Shown here piece by piece: positions 42,994-55,441 of a stretch of 64,000 nt of DNA. Origin of the DNA: Acanthamoeba sp. SK_2022b (Eukaryota; Discosea; Longamoebia; Acanthamoebidae); NCBI GenBank assembly GCA_027943245.1, contig JANDJZ010000163.1, positions 1 through 64,000 on the forward strand. The letters run 5' to 3'. Every line of letters starts with the position of its first letter. Within the stretch, counting starts at the first letter, position 1. The notes under the pieces are model-generated. The model did no database searches. It had not been told where the DNA came from and worked only from the letters and a program-made list of their open reading frames with translations. Position numbers and translations under genes: made by a program.

Positions 42994-45686
42994 ATGAGCG
43001 AAACCATCGAGGATACACCAGTGCAGGGGGCGAAAGAAGAGGAGCCTGCCACGATTGTGAAGGATGGCGAGGCAGCTGCGGACGTTGCAGAGGACCAAGT
43101 TATACACATGCTGCAGGAGGTAAACCGAGAGCGAATTGAGAACAACATCGCCAAAGAAAACACTGCCGGCACCCCTACGGCCCCGCAGGAGCAAGAGGAG
43201 GAGGAAGCCACCACGGCAGATGGTGAAATGCCTTCACCCAGTAACATTCGTAAGAACGCGCTTATGGAGAGGTAGGTTGAGTGAGTGCAGATGGATTGAT
43301 TTGATTTGGTATTTTTGTTTATTTAATTTACTCAGTCAATCTTGCTCGAATCGTAGTGACTTATGGGTGGCCACCGGCAGATCTCTCAAATATCGACGGG
43401 TCCTCGAAGAGGACGACGACGTTATCGACATGGACATTGTTCGTGCCCTTGCCTTCCAGGGCGTGCCCGACATGGAGGGCCTTCGTTCTATCTACTGGAA
43501 GGTACCGTCATGCGCACGCACATGACCCGCCTCTTTCTCAACATCCCCTGGTTTCTGCTCGTGTGCAGCTGCTTTTGGGTTATCTGCCGCCCAACAAACA
43601 AGAGTGGGCCGAGTCTTTGAAGCAGAGCCGGTGCTGCACGCACTACCCCATGTTATCATGGCTGGAATCGTTGTGCAACTCAGATCTCACTCCTCTCTCT
43701 CTCTCTCGTATGAACATGAAACATTGCCAGGGATCTGTACGACATGTGGAAAGAGGAGCTCATTTTGGATCCGTCCAAGTTTGGCAAGCAGGCCAAGCAG
43801 GACGATCACGTACGCCTCACCCACTCGCCAACCTCGTCTATTCTTGCTCCCCGCAGCGGTTCTCGCTTCTCGCGAGGCGGTTAGTGAGTGGCCATTTTTT
43901 TCGCTTGAGCGCGACTCTTATGCACGCGCGTGCAGCCACTGAGCACGGAGGACACGAGCAGCTGGAATCGGTTCTTTAAGGACAACGAACTCGATTTTGA
44001 ACTGGTACGTCGCATTTGTTTATGTATTATTTATTATTTATTATTTATTATTTTATATCTTTTTGATCGTTTGGGCTGCTGAGAGCCTGGCGTAACACAG
44101 GAAAAGGACGTGCGACGAACATTCCCGCACTACCACTTCTTCAACGGGGAGGTGGAACGAAAGAAGCACTACAACGCCATCAAACGAATTCTATTTATCT
44201 ACGCCAAGCTCAACCCTGGAATCGGCTACGTGCAAGGTGCCCACACGTCACTATCTTCTTCTGCTCCCCCCCCCCCATTTGGCGCACGTCACGCGCGCAT
44301 GTCAACCGCTCATCGGCTGCTGTGTGACGCGTGCGCTGTCCTGCAGGAATGAACGAAATTTTGGGCCCGCTGTACTACATCATGACAACCGACTGCGATC
44401 CCGAATGGAAAGGTTCGGGGGGGGGGGGACCGCGCTTATTTCGCGTTTGTGGAGGCGTCGGCCGCGGTGTGCAAGGTTGCGAATGGACTGACGCGTCACG
44501 GCCGTGGCAGAGTTTGCCGAGGCCGACGCCTTCTTCTGCTTCACCAACCTCATGAGCGAGATTCGGGACAATTTTTGCAAGACGCTCGACAAGTCGGAGA
44601 CGGGTACGTCGTCCGAGGGGACTGGCCACTCAGCCAGCGATGGCGACGACGTCCACTAACCCGACTCCGTGCGTGCGTGCGTGTGCGTTTGGTCAGGCGT
44701 GCGAGGAACGATGGCCAAGCTGAACGAACTCCTGAGACGAAAACACCCGGCGCTGTGGCAAAACCTGGAGGACAAGCAGATGGACCCGCAGTTCTACTCC
44801 TTCCGCTGGCTCACCCTCCTGCTGTCCCAGGTGCGCTGCCTTCACCCTCCTTCCCCCTTCGTCAAACAATTCTCTCTTGGGCGCTCGTCCTTACCTTAAT
44901 TTGCAGGAGTTTGAGTTGCCAGACATTTTCCGGTTGTGGGACTCCTTCTTCTCCGACTCGAACCGCTTCGAGTTCATGTCCTACTTCTGCTGCGCCATGC
45001 TTGTGTACGTCCTCCGCATCTGCGCCGTATACTCTCTCGCTCTCTCTCTTCCTCCACCATCTCCCCTTCTCGTTACTCACACGGCAACACGACCGTTCGT
45101 GATCGTTCAGTGCCGTTGCCGATGACCTGATGCGAGGCAGCTTTGCCGACAACCTGAAGCTGCTGCAGGTGCCCTGCCCCTCCAACCAAAACCTCGCCGC
45201 TAATCGAAAGCTATGGCCATTGGCACTGACGTAAGTCATTTTTATTATTTTATTTTTCCATTGCTTCGGGCCCTCTCATAATGCTCTGTAGCACTACCCG
45301 ACGACGCTCGACATTGGAATGCTGCTCAACATTGCCGCCAACCTGCGGGACGCCGACATCGTCGAACAGGCCCGGCACCAGCCGCAGCAGCGGTCCCAGT
45401 CCGCCGAGTCAACACCCGTCGGCTCGCCAGTGCCTCCATTGCAATCATCGAGCGGTGGCGATGGTACCAACCGTTCCTGACGCCAACCGCACGTCTCTCC
45501 ATCTGCTGCCGTTCACTGACGACTCTGCGTCTACGCCGCGCCTTTGTCCGCGACGCAGGTGGTTCGCGCGTGAGCGGGAGCAGCATCATGGGCGGGGTGA
45601 CGAGGACGTGGACGCGGCTCGGGGCGTGGGGCTTCCCCTACATGGGCTCACGAAGCGGCAGCGGCAGCGGCGACGAGAAGAGCTGA
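42994..45686 (+). CDS. TBC-domain Rab GTPase-activating protein, TBC1D13-like
   Basis: Starts MSETIEDTPVQGAKEEEP with an acidic disordered head of about 90 residues. The TBC domain is spread over about ten exons: DMDIVRALAFQGVPDMEGLR, LLLGYLPPNKQEWAESLKQS, the arginine finger in EKDVRRTFPHYHFF, AIKRILFIYAKLNPGIGYVQ completed by GMNEILGPLYYIM (glutamine finger in YVQG), DAFFCFTNLMSEIRDNF, RWLTLLLSQEFELPDIFRLW and FMSYFCCAMLV. Both catalytic fingers are present, so it should accelerate GTP hydrolysis on a Rab; TBC1D13 acts on Rab35 in animals. The reading frame stops at 45478-45480 unless an intron (about 45463-45558) is spliced. That intron has good GT-AG borders and adds about 42 residues, ending at TGA 45684-45686. 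I prefer the longer form. Confidence 0.87.
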
Positions 45687-45912
45687 CCTCTCCTCCCGGC
45701 TACAAGCCCACAGTGCGAAAAACAAAATAAAAACAAATCAAAAATCAAAACATAACAAAACGAACTGACCTCGTGCTCGCCACGTTCGCATGTCCTCGTC
45801 GTCACCAAGGTGCCTGTATGCCCGAGAGGCACCATTGCCTGAACAGCAATTTCGGCGTCGGCCAACCGCATCGTGGAGGCCGGGATAGCTTCTCCGCTGC
45901 GACCTGAGAAAG

Positions 45913-46607
45913 ATGGTGCGACTGGCTGTGCTGCTGGTGAGCCTGCTGGTGCTTGCTTTGGCAAGTTCTGTCACCGGCGCCCGCAATGAGGTTTCTTCCC
46001 TTTCCCTTCAGCTGCATTCACGCCAAACTCCGCCATCATAGCGCCCTCATCCCCTCTCTTTCCCTGTCCCGCCGGCCGCAAGCAGGAGGTGACTTTGACG
46101 TCACCCACGCTGGGAAGCAAATCATCAATGCCCAACTGGAAGGGCTTTTTTTGCCTGAACTGCTCCTTATGCACGTGGCCTCTCGACTACCACCAGTGCA
46201 TGTCTGTGCCTGGACGCTACGACAACCAGAGCTTCGTCGCCTTTTCTTTCGAAGTTGCCGCCAGTTCGACACAAGGCTTCAACTTTACCTATCGCTTCTA
46301 CAGCAACCAATCGTGCTCCTTGGCTGACGTTGTTGCGCAAACACTCAGCTGTCCGCTGGAAACATGTTGCCCAACGTCTACGATCACCCTACACGACGAC
46401 TTGGACTTCGAAGCGTTCAGGATTATTGACTGGCCTTGGCCTACACCCTCGCCAGAGCCCAAGCCCTGTGACACTGACACAAAGCCTCCACTATGGACCA
46501 TCATCGTGATGGCTGGGCTTGGGGGCGTTTCTGCCCTGTTGCTTGTCGTTGTGGTTGGGCTGGCGTATTGTTTAGTCAGGCGGGGTCATTACCAAACTTT
46601 GAATTGA
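45913..46607 (+). CDS. Small type I membrane protein, unknown family
   Basis: Two exons, with the intron at about 45989-46085. A signal peptide (RLAVLLVSLLVLALASSVTG) precedes a short cysteine-rich ectodomain (FFCLNCSLCTWPLDYHQC, SCPLETCCP) with several N-glycosylation sequons (NQS, NFT). A Pro-rich stalk (WPWPTPSPEPKP) leads to a single transmembrane helix (IIVMAGLGGVSALLLVVVVG), then a ten-residue tail. About 200 residues. It looks like a cell-surface protein; I recognise no family. Confidence 0.75.
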
Positions 46608-47112
46608 CCTTACTCATGAATGCAGCGCCGCATTGACATACTGTTGCCCGCTATGACGCGCCACCTGTGTCGATTGGCCTTTTATGAACTAGTCCAGGAC
46701 ACCAGGCGAAAGCATCACCAAAGCGTATGCGCCAACAAGGGGATGACAACCTAAGACTCGAGGAGGAAGGCCACGAGGAGGTTGGAACCCGAGGTAAAAG
46801 AAGGGAGGGGTATCTGTTTCGATGCTGAAATTTCGGCAGCATCCACACAACCGGCTGTTGAGGAGGGCAGCACAGGAATGGAACAGTCGTAGTCGCCCCC
46901 CCCCCCTCTCAACTCGGCCTCTTAGAGTGCCATCGTCCAACACTCGACTACCTGTCCGATATCATCACCCGGCGAACTCCACCCCTACACGCAACCACCT
47001 GAGGGTTGTCCTTGTACTCCCCACAACCGTACTTTCAACCCGCCCAGGCGATCAGACACAAGAGGAAGCACAGAAGCCAAGCTTCGACTTGGAACAGAAC
47101 ACCACTGTGGAG
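46608..47112. other. Region upstream of F-box/RCC1 gene
   Basis: No separate gene seen. The frame of the F-box/RCC1 protein is open back to an ATG at 46822, and residues just before 47113 (DQTQEEAQKPSFDLEQ) could be coding. The true start may therefore be anywhere from 46822 to 47113. A C10 homopolymer lies near 46897. Confidence 0.5.
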
Positions 47113-49222
47113 ATGGCAGCGATGGCTGTGAGCCAGGTTGGGGGAGAAAGGAAGAGGAGCAAGGACCACGCACGGGAGGCGCGCAAGCGTTCCTGCCTGG
47201 GGTCGTTGCCCTCGCCCTGGTCCAAACGTAAGGCCTCTGCGACTGCGCTTCGCGCTGTCGAAGTGCCGACGGCGCCCATAGAAGACTCGAGCTGCAACGG
47301 CACGAGCGAATGCCACATGGAGGCCATGATCATGGACGACCTCCTCCTCTACATCCTGGGATGCGGGCTGCTGTCCCTGCGGGACCTCCACCCGGTCTCC
47401 CTTGTCTGCAGGTAAGTCGTGTTTATGTTGCCCATGGCCTCTTGTATTGACGCCACTACCGCTGCCCTGTGTGGGGAGCAGGCGATGGAGAGCGGTTGCA
47501 GGCGAGCCCTATCTTCATCGAAAGCTGATGAGTGGGCGGGTCTACTCGTTTGGGCAGAACAAGCGGGGCTGCCTGGGCCAGGGTAACTCCCTGCAGACAG
47601 AGCAGCTCAAGCCCCGGCCCATCCGCGGCCTGGTCGGGCTGGGCGAGGTGGCCAGCGTCGCTGCAGGGGACCTGCACACGCTCGTGCTCACGCGGACGGG
47701 CAAGGTCTACAGCTTTGGGTGTGGCCTCTTTGGTAAGCTGGGCCACGGATTTGGCCAATGCGAGTTCTTCCCGAGGTAGCACAACCCACAACCCACCACT
47801 CAACATCAACTCAGTAACACCAACAACATCTAAGTTGTCTGCAACTACTACTAGGCAAGTGTCCACATTACAGGGCCAACACATCGTCAAGATCGCGGCA
47901 GGCCCACAGCACAGCATAGCGTTGAACCGTCACGGCACGGTACTGCTCTCCCCGAGAAACAAACAAACACACGAGCGGCGAACCGCACTGTTCTATTCGG
48001 GCACAGGTGTTCACGTTTGGTTGCGGTCGGCACGGCCGGCTGGGCCACGGCGACGAGCTATGCGAGTTTCTGCCGCGCAAGCTCTCGTTGCCCACGCTCG
48101 ACTGCGTGGTGGACATCGTGGCCGGCGGCAAGCAGACCTTTCTCATTAGCGACCAGGGCCAGGTCTACTCGTTCGGGTAAACGCGGCCCTGCTCAGCTGT
48201 CTGCCCCAGTCATCACTCCCTCAAGCTGACAGGGGAGTGGGAGGCAACAGGTATGGCTGGTATGGCGCGCTGGGCCACGGGGCGCAGCTGAGCATCAATC
48301 GACCGCAGCTGATCCAAGGCCTGGTGGGCCATCACGTGGTGGCCGTGGCAGCCGGTGGATACCACACGCTGGCGCTCACCAAAGGTAGGGTTATCGACCA
48401 CCTGCATTCGATGGCTGTATCACTCACAAGACCGTGCGCGTGTGGGGCAGACGGCAAGGTGTTCGCGTTCGGTTCGGGCTTCTACGGCCAGCTGGGAATC
48501 CCCGAGATCAGGTAGCGGGCCTCGTCCTCCATCGCGCGCCTGTCGCTGCGCTCACATCTAACATCAGCTCGGCCCGCCCTCCCCCCCCACTCCCCAAATC
48601 GACATCGTCACTTGGGCGTGTGTCGTGTGTCGTGTTGTGCGGCGTTCATGGATCGTCAGCTCACCCCCCTTTCCATCGCCCTTCTACTGGCGCTTTCCCT
48701 ATCGGGGTCGTCCCGCCTCCAGGGGCAAGAAGGAGAAGTACTCCCTGACGCCGGTCCTCGTGCCCGCCTTCGCCAGCGCCACCTCCACGCGGCGGGCCAA
48801 GGCCATCGGAGCCGGCGACCACCACTCCGTCGTCCTCACCGAAGACGGCAAGGTCTTCACCTTCGGCGCTGGCGGGAGCGGCCGACTGGGTTCGTGTCCC
48901 CACACACACCGCACACGCACACCACACACGCACACACGCTGATGTCTGTGAAGGCCTAGGCGCGGAGGAGGACAACCAGTTCGAGCCGCGGTGCGTGGAG
49001 TCGTTGCGGGGCGTCGCAGTAGAGCAGATGTCGGTGGGGCGAAGCCACGTGCTGCTGGTGTCGGGCCAGGGCCAGGTCTACTCCTTCGGCTCGGGCTGCA
49101 ACGGTAAGCTAGGCCACGGCGACCAGGCGATGCGCGACTCCGCCGCTCGCATCGACTGCCTCGCGCACGCCCGCGTGAAGGCCGTCTATGCCGGCGGCAA
49201 CGCGAGCTTCGTTCTCACCTGA
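47113..49222 (+). CDS. F-box protein with RCC1-type beta-propeller repeats
   Basis: The start at 47113 is the conservative choice (MAAMAVSQVGGERKRSK); an upstream ATG at 46822 is in frame. An F-box-like segment follows: MDDLLLYILGCGLLSLRDLH and PVSLVCR joined to RWRAVAGEPYLHRKL. Then about seven RCC1 repeats: GRVYSFGQNKRGCLGQGN, GKVYSFGCGLFGKLGHG, VFTFGCGRHGRLGHGDE, GQVYSFG with YGALGHGAQLS, GKVFAFGSGFYGQLGI, GKVFTFGAGGSGRLG and GQVYSFGSGCNGKLGHG. These would close a seven-bladed propeller. Likely an SCF substrate adaptor or a GEF-like scaffold; function beyond the fold is inference. Ends at TGA 49220-49222. Confidence 0.82.
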
Positions 49223-49287
49223 GAATGGCCGTCAACCACCCTGATGTACATACACGAGCGCTTCAACAACAAGAGAGCACCCGCAAG

Positions 49288-49349
49288 TTTTGTTTGTTTG
49301 TTTGTTTGTTTGTTTGTTTGTTTGTTTGTTTGTTTGTTTGTTTGTTGTT
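49288..49349. repeat. (TTTG)n tetranucleotide array
   Basis: About 14 TTTG units between the convergent F-box/RCC1 and SET-domain genes, just before the SET-gene stop. Confidence 0.95.
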
Positions 49350-49353
49350 TGTG

Positions 49354-50173
49354 TCACACGGCAGAGTCGGTCGAGCTGGCCTGCTGCTGCTTCTCGTTGT
49401 TGATGAGGTCGAGGATGTAAGGCACCCAGTGGTCCTGGTAGCGCTGCCTCAGCTCGGGGTCCTGCCACTCCTTGCCCGTGAGCCCGCCTGGCAGGCGAGA
49501 GAAAATGCACACCCGCAGAGAAAGGCGAACGGTTGGTCGGGAGAAAGAAGAAAGGGATGCGAGAAGGCGCTTACCTCGGCACAGTGCGGTGCCGCAGTGG
49601 CAGGTGCTGAGGCGCATGGCCAGGACGGTGTCAGATGTGCAATAGTCGTAGGTCAGCTCCTCGCCCGGTTGTATGTCCCTACGTGCCGTCATCAGCCCAT
49701 CGCCCTCGAACCACGTGTTGGGATCACACCTGACCACGGCGTTGCACGCAACATTTAATTCATTTAGAGAAAGATATTAAAATAAATAATATTATTTATT
49801 TTAATAAAAAGGGAAAAATAAGAAGGTACGAGTGGTTCTGGAAGTGGGCGTAGTCGCGCATGAGGGAGACGTCGTCGGGCGGGCCGGAGAAGAGGTCCGA
49901 CCCAACCTGGTAGGCGAAGTTGAGGAAACGAGTGCGGTCGTCGCCGGTGAGGGACTCGACTTGCGACCACGAGAGGAGCAGCTCGTCGTGGGGGTCCGAC
50001 CGCTCGGCCCACACGACCTCGCCCGCACGGATGAGGTTGCGGGCGAACAGGCCGCGGCCGCTGATAGGGCTCACCTTCATCTCCACGTCGCGGTGCAGAC
50101 TGGCCAGCGGGCCCTCTCCGAAATGCTCCGGACCAGGCCATCCCGTCCCCTCCCGTACCGGCCTTCCCTCCAT
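49354..50173 (-). CDS. SET-domain protein (protein lysine methyltransferase-like)
   Basis: Three exons, ATG at 50173 (MEGRPVREGTGW). The SET domain begins MKVSPISGRGLFARNLIRAG, continues through DYAHFQNHS joined by splicing to CDPNTWFEGDGLMTARRDI, then GEELTYDYCTSD. This gives the NHSCDPN and ELTYDY motifs that form the pseudoknot and bind S-adenosylmethionine. A post-SET-type CHCGTALCRG follows, then a short helical tail. About 215 residues. The substrate could be histone or non-histone; small SET-plus-post-SET proteins of this size are often non-histone enzymes. An unseen upstream exon is possible because the in-frame sequence extends before the ATG. Confidence 0.82.
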
Positions 50174-50356
50174 CAGATCTTTGTCCAACTATTGCCTGGT
50201 CTCCGATTTTCCTGTCTTTTTTGGTTTTTGTTAGTTTTGCCAAGAAAGGAAGGCAACACGCGTTTCTCCGATTTGTAATTTGGTGCTCTTTAGAGCAACT
50301 TGAGTGAAAGTACGGCTTACAACTGGGCAACGTGGGTATAGACCTGCCAAAGGATC

Positions 50357-51264
50357 TCAGAGCTGATTGTCCAAGTGTTGCCGCATCTTAAGGTTGATGG
50401 AGTGCCGTGCGCGCTTGCGACGAAGGTAGAACACCGTCGAACCAACGACGACCAACAAGATGACCAGGCCCACCGCAGCGGGAACGGCCACCGCCACCGC
50501 CACAATCCACATCGACGAACTCGAGCTCTCGCCCTTGGCTGCGCCCAGCAGCACGCCCACATCTGGCCCACACCGCACGTCGGTAAGCGCAGGGGACGAC
50601 GCAGTGGACATCTTAGCTCTGTGTACCGGGATCGTAGTCGAGCGTGTCGTTGAAGTAGGCGAAAGAGAGCACCAATATCGATTCGGTCTCGTCCACCGAG
50701 AACTTGACCGCCTCCGCCGTCGTTCCTTTGCTGAGAAGGGCCTGTCGCACAACCACACCGTCGATCTCTACCACATCGACCAGCCTGATCTGTACCGTTT
50801 CCCTATCGCCACCCTCGACGTTGTTCATGGTGAACTCGGTCACGCCTGCACCTGCGTTGGTGGAGGCCGAGACCAAGTTAGAGATGCGAGGGCTGATGCC
50901 CACACGCACCTCCACTCTATGGTGGGGGTCGTCGGCAACGGTCCATGGCCAGCTCCACATGCGGAGGGAGAGCTTGGTGAACGAGGTCGTGATGGTGAAG
51001 TTGACCAGCCCCGCCAGCGAGATGTCCGTGTCACGCTCAAATAGGTCCAGTTGCATCTCCAGCCTCGGCGTGGTACCGTTCGGGACGATTGCGTCGGCGA
51101 CTGCGCCATCGAAAGCTAGTTTGGCTGCAAACACGAACGACTGTGTAGAGCCCAGATCCGGGTCGGCCGGCACCTGCTTCCACCCGCCTGCGATTCCACG
51201 CACGCACGTACACGTACACGTACACGTACACGTACACGTACACGTACACGTACACGTACACGTA

Positions 51265-51300
<36 letters not shown>

Positions 51301-53020
51301 CATACACAGAGAGAGAGTCAGCTCAACCCAAGAACTGGCGCGATGTTGCGCAACGAACCGTTGGCGAGGCTGGCAGCCAGCAGGGGTGTGGTGGGGTCGC
51401 GTTCATCGATCTCGTGGACCAAGGTCAAGCCCAGGCTCACAGTGCTCTCCTCCTGCACCCCTCCGTTTTCATCTGTGCGCACACAGAATGACCGGTGATA
51501 AGACCGGTCTGCATAGAAGGAGACAGGGCGCTCCCTCTTGCCGCTTACCCTTGGGCACGATGCTGAGCACGGGGGCAGTGCGGTTGAGCACGATCAGGGG
51601 CATGGCCGGCGCCACTACGGATATGTTGGAGTAGATGACCGGTGGCAAGGGGTTGCATTCGCATTTTACGGGGTCGAGGACATACGACGAATCCATGCAC
51701 TGTTCGTAGCTGCATGGCCCCATGTCGTGAGTGCATCTTTTCTCAAGGCGAGGTGGATGAAGGTCATGCGAGACGCTCAGTACCAGGGGAGCGAGGTATT
51801 GAACTGGCAATTAGAGGCCAGCCAAAAAAGGTTATCCACGTAGTCGGCGTTGTTGGTTGGGTAGTCCTCCCAGGCATGAACGACGTTCTTCGTGTTCGGG
51901 TCCTGTAGCAGCAGCAGTCGAAGGCTGTTAACCTGTGACGCCTTTTCTCTCATTCGGGTTGCTGTGCCATACCCGGTAAGCCGCGACGAGACGCCCTCCC
52001 TTGGTCCGCCAAGTTGAGTCGGGGTGATTGAGCTGATCCACCGAGTAGATCGTTTCCAGCGCGCGATTGCATGCTGTGGTGGACATGTCCCGCGTAAGAT
52101 AGAACCCGATGGCCTGCCCCACCGCAAAAGGGCCGATGGTGCTTTTGTTCGGCGAGTCGAGAGAGAGAGAGAGAGAGGTGAGCAGCGGGCGACCGCCGTC
52201 GAGGAAGATTCGGCGGAGGAGAAACGCACACACTGGCGCCGGGGGGGAGACAGGAGGTGTTGGTGGTCGGCTGGCAATCCATAGTTACTTCGTTGAAGAT
52301 GGCGCGCTGTGTCCCGTTCTTGAGCTGTCTGGAGACTGGGTCGAACTCGAAGTAGCCCATTTCGCTGCGGAACCGGCCTTTCTCGTAGACAACGGTGATA
52401 TTGATGTAGCATTGGGAGCTGTCGTTACTGGCACCGACAAGGTAGAGGTTTGGGTCTGACAGGTAGGCAAGCATCAGACATGCCCCTCAAAGAGAGACCG
52501 GTGGTGACGTACCCGACTGAGGGCTTACCCACGTGGCATTAACAGCGCTTGTGGAAGTTTGATTGGCTGCGAGCGCCAGGTAAGCCCGCGCTGGTACGGC
52601 GACAGTCGCTGTGCTGAATTGAAGTAGCAAAGCGAAGGTGGGTACCTAAAACGGACTTGATTGCCGTGTTCCAGTTGGGGTAGGTCTCGCCAGCAGGCAG
52701 CAGAGCCTCCCAGGTGTCGGGCGTCACTACCATTGACGAAAGAGTCACGTACTAGCTGAACAAACAAGTTACGAGTCTGGCGCTAGGCGAGTGTATTACC
52801 TTGGCACGGTTGCGTCTCGAAGGAGCAGTAGGCGAAAGATTCGTTCTACGCATCCACGAAGACGTCCATCGACTGGCCACGTTCAGCGAACAACAGAAAA
52901 CGAAGGGAGGGCGCGCACCACACATTCGTACTACGACGTCGCCGAGCCGGAAGACACGCATTGGGCGAAGAGTGCCACAGCCAACACGACCACCCACGAG
53001 CATGTCTGCGCCCGGCCCAT
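50357..53020 (-). CDS. Orphan type I membrane glycoprotein
   Basis: ATG at 53020 gives a signal peptide (SWVVVLAVALFAQC). Successive exons encode a long ectodomain with Cys pairs and many sequons (NQT, NDS, NIT, NGT, NTS, NIS, NRT): DTWEALLPAGETYPNWNTAI, VAVPARAYLALAANQTSTSA, YFEFDPVSRQLKNGTQRAIF, FAVGQAIGFYLTRDMSTTAC, CTHDMGPCSYEQCMDSSYVL. The membrane-proximal part (about 51170-50640) is beta-rich (FVFAAKLAFDGAVADAIVP, FTKLSLRMWSWPWTVAD). It recalls the C-terminal ectodomain of Dictyostelium surface glycoproteins, a loose comparison. A transmembrane helix (IVAVAVAVPAAVGLVILLVV) and a basic tail (YLRRKRARHSINLKMRQH) follow. The exon 1 junction is uncertain. Probably an adhesion or recognition protein; function unknown. 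Confidence 0.65.
51205..51302. repeat. (CGTACA)n hexamer array followed by (CGCA)n
   Basis: About ten CGTACA units (51205-51264), then about nine CGCA units to 51302, in an intron of the membrane glycoprotein gene. Confidence 0.95.
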
Positions 53021-53236
53021 GGCTCGTCTTCTTGTTTATGTTTTGTGGCTAGTGCGCACTAGCCAAACCTATCACCAGCTCATTCAACAACCGCGTGATT
53101 GGTGGCGCGCTTTGAGTGGCCAAAAGCGCCAACTCGTGTTACCGGTGGTCCAGGTGCATCTATGCGGTGCTGTGTTACATCTCCTTATGCATACATCGCA
53201 CACGCTTTCTTCGTCAGAAAACCTCTACGCCGCGTC

Positions 53237-55407
53237 TCATTCGTCCATTTTATCCTGCGCTTTTGGGTCCTTACGCTTGCTCCGTATGAACTCGTCGATC
53301 TTCGCTTTCAGTTCCACATCTGCGCCCAAGGTGAGGTTAGTTACCCAATTCGGGTGTGTGGTGAGAGAGTGCCATGGCCGTACTCGGCTGAAGCATGTCC
53401 GGGCTAAGCGGGCTGCGGTTGAAGGGATCGAACGGAGTGGACAGCAGGTGGCGCGAGATGACGGATCGGTCCATGGTGTTGCCCGAGGTCGGGAGGATGA
53501 CCGGGTCCGTCATCAACGTCTGCAAAATGGGGTCTACCGCAACAAAAAATAAAATAAAAAATAAAATAAAATAATTAGGAGCGATAAAAAAAGTGTTCAC
53601 TGCCGCAAAAACATGGGCGGAGCGAACAAACGGGCGCTGGAGGCTGCGCACGCACGAAGCGGGGACCGTACCGAGGAACTCGTCGGGGATCTCTCCCAGG
53701 TTCTCCTCGGCCTCGTTCGCGCGCTCGGCAGACTCGCGAGCAAGAGCGGCAAAGGCCTCGAACTTCTTGACCTCGTCCTGAGACCAGTCGGCCAGTCAGC
53801 GATTGTTGCCAATTTTGGCCCCACCACCACCATCACCGCCCAAGTCGAGGTCGAGGGAGAGGGGCGGTACCTCGGGGAGAAGGGCGTCCTTGCGCAGCAC
53901 GGCGGCGGCCTTGACGAAGACGGCGTCGTTGTAGGAGCGACCGTCGCGGGCCACGGCCTCGGCGAGCTCCTGCGTGCGGGTGGAGTGCGCGGCGAGGTGG
54001 ATGTACACGCCCGATATCTTGCGCAGCAGCGAGCGCGGCTTGAAGCCGTATTTCTCCGGCTGGTTGACCTTGAGGGTGAGACACTTGGGCCCGGCGAGCT
54101 GGTCGAGGAAGTAGTTGAGCATCGACGCCAGCCGGTCCACCAGCTCAGGCCTATGACGCGACGGTTCGATGGGAGTGAGATCGACCAAAGGCCACGGCAA
54201 CAGCGAGCGAGACTGGGAGAGGAGGAGGGAGAGGGGGAGACCTCATGAACGGGTCGACGATGTCGGTGGTGAGGTAGTGCAGCATGTTGATGGTTTCATT
54301 GCCCAGCAACAGGTAGGTCTTGACCTGCCGCTCGAGGCTGCGGAAGTGCTGCTCGCGCTCCTCTCGCCTCTCCTAAGGAGTTTTAACGAGAGCACACAAC
54401 AGGAGATCGGGTTGTTAGCGCCCAACAGTGCATGCACATGCACAGCATAGCAGCGGGAGGGGAGGCCATTACGGGTTCCTGCTGGGCCCAGGTGGCTCGG
54501 TCCTGCATCTCGATCTGGTAGTTTCTGATGTCGGAGAGCTTGGAGAGCGATTCGTCGAGCAGGAAGATGGCGTCGTTGATGAGTGCGTTCACGAACTTGA
54601 GGAACGTGCTGGGATCGCTGGCGGCGATCGCGATCGAGACGTGGTAGTCCGGTATCTTCCACAGATACTTGACCAGCGACGCGATGTGGTAGCGATGCGT
54701 GAACTTGTCGTAGAAGCTGCTGCTTCCTGTTGCCAAAATACATAAATAAATCAATTTTAATAAAACCACAACATATTTATTTAAAAAATGGGAAAATGAA
54801 TAAATAGGAAATGCGTACGCCCGGTGAACTCGATGTCGACGTAGAAGACCATGAGCGCGGCAGCCAGGTGCGTCGCGGCGAGCTTGTTGGTTTCGAAAAC
54901 GCCCAAACTCCTGCCGGCCTGTTTGGGCGTCAACGCCAAGACGACCTCCACCTGCGCAAAGACAAGACAAAACAATAAACCAAACAATAAACAGATAAAT
55001 ATGAGAAACGGTTAAGCAGTGGGAAAGTCGAGGCGGGAAAGCGAGGCACAACAGAGGCGGAGGGAAAACGCACGATCTTGGCGCGGAGGTAGGGGTTCTT
55101 GACGTAGTCGGGGCTGGCGAGGAAGCGCGTGAGGAAGGAGAGCAGCTCATCGAGTCCCTTGAACTCCTCGAGCTTGTTGGCCATGAACCTGCGCAATGCC
55201 GAGGGCGTGCACGTCAGCACTGCTCAACAGCCAGATTGGGGGGGTGGAGGTTGCTTTACCTAGAGATAAAGAGGAAGAAGTCGCAGACGTCTTCGATCAC
55301 ATACTCGGGCAGCACCGTGATCTCAATCGGCGGTGGCGTCTTCAGCGGCAGTCTGAAGAGCAAGACATCAACGACACGTCACGACAGGTGTCTCGCAGTG
55401 CGGCAGC

Positions 55408-55441
<34 letters not shown>

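Noticed and set aside
54150..54180. GGTTCGATGGGAG resembling a tRNA T-arm
   Set aside because: No acceptor stem, D-arm or anticodon arm can be folded around it; it lies in a UFD2 intron.
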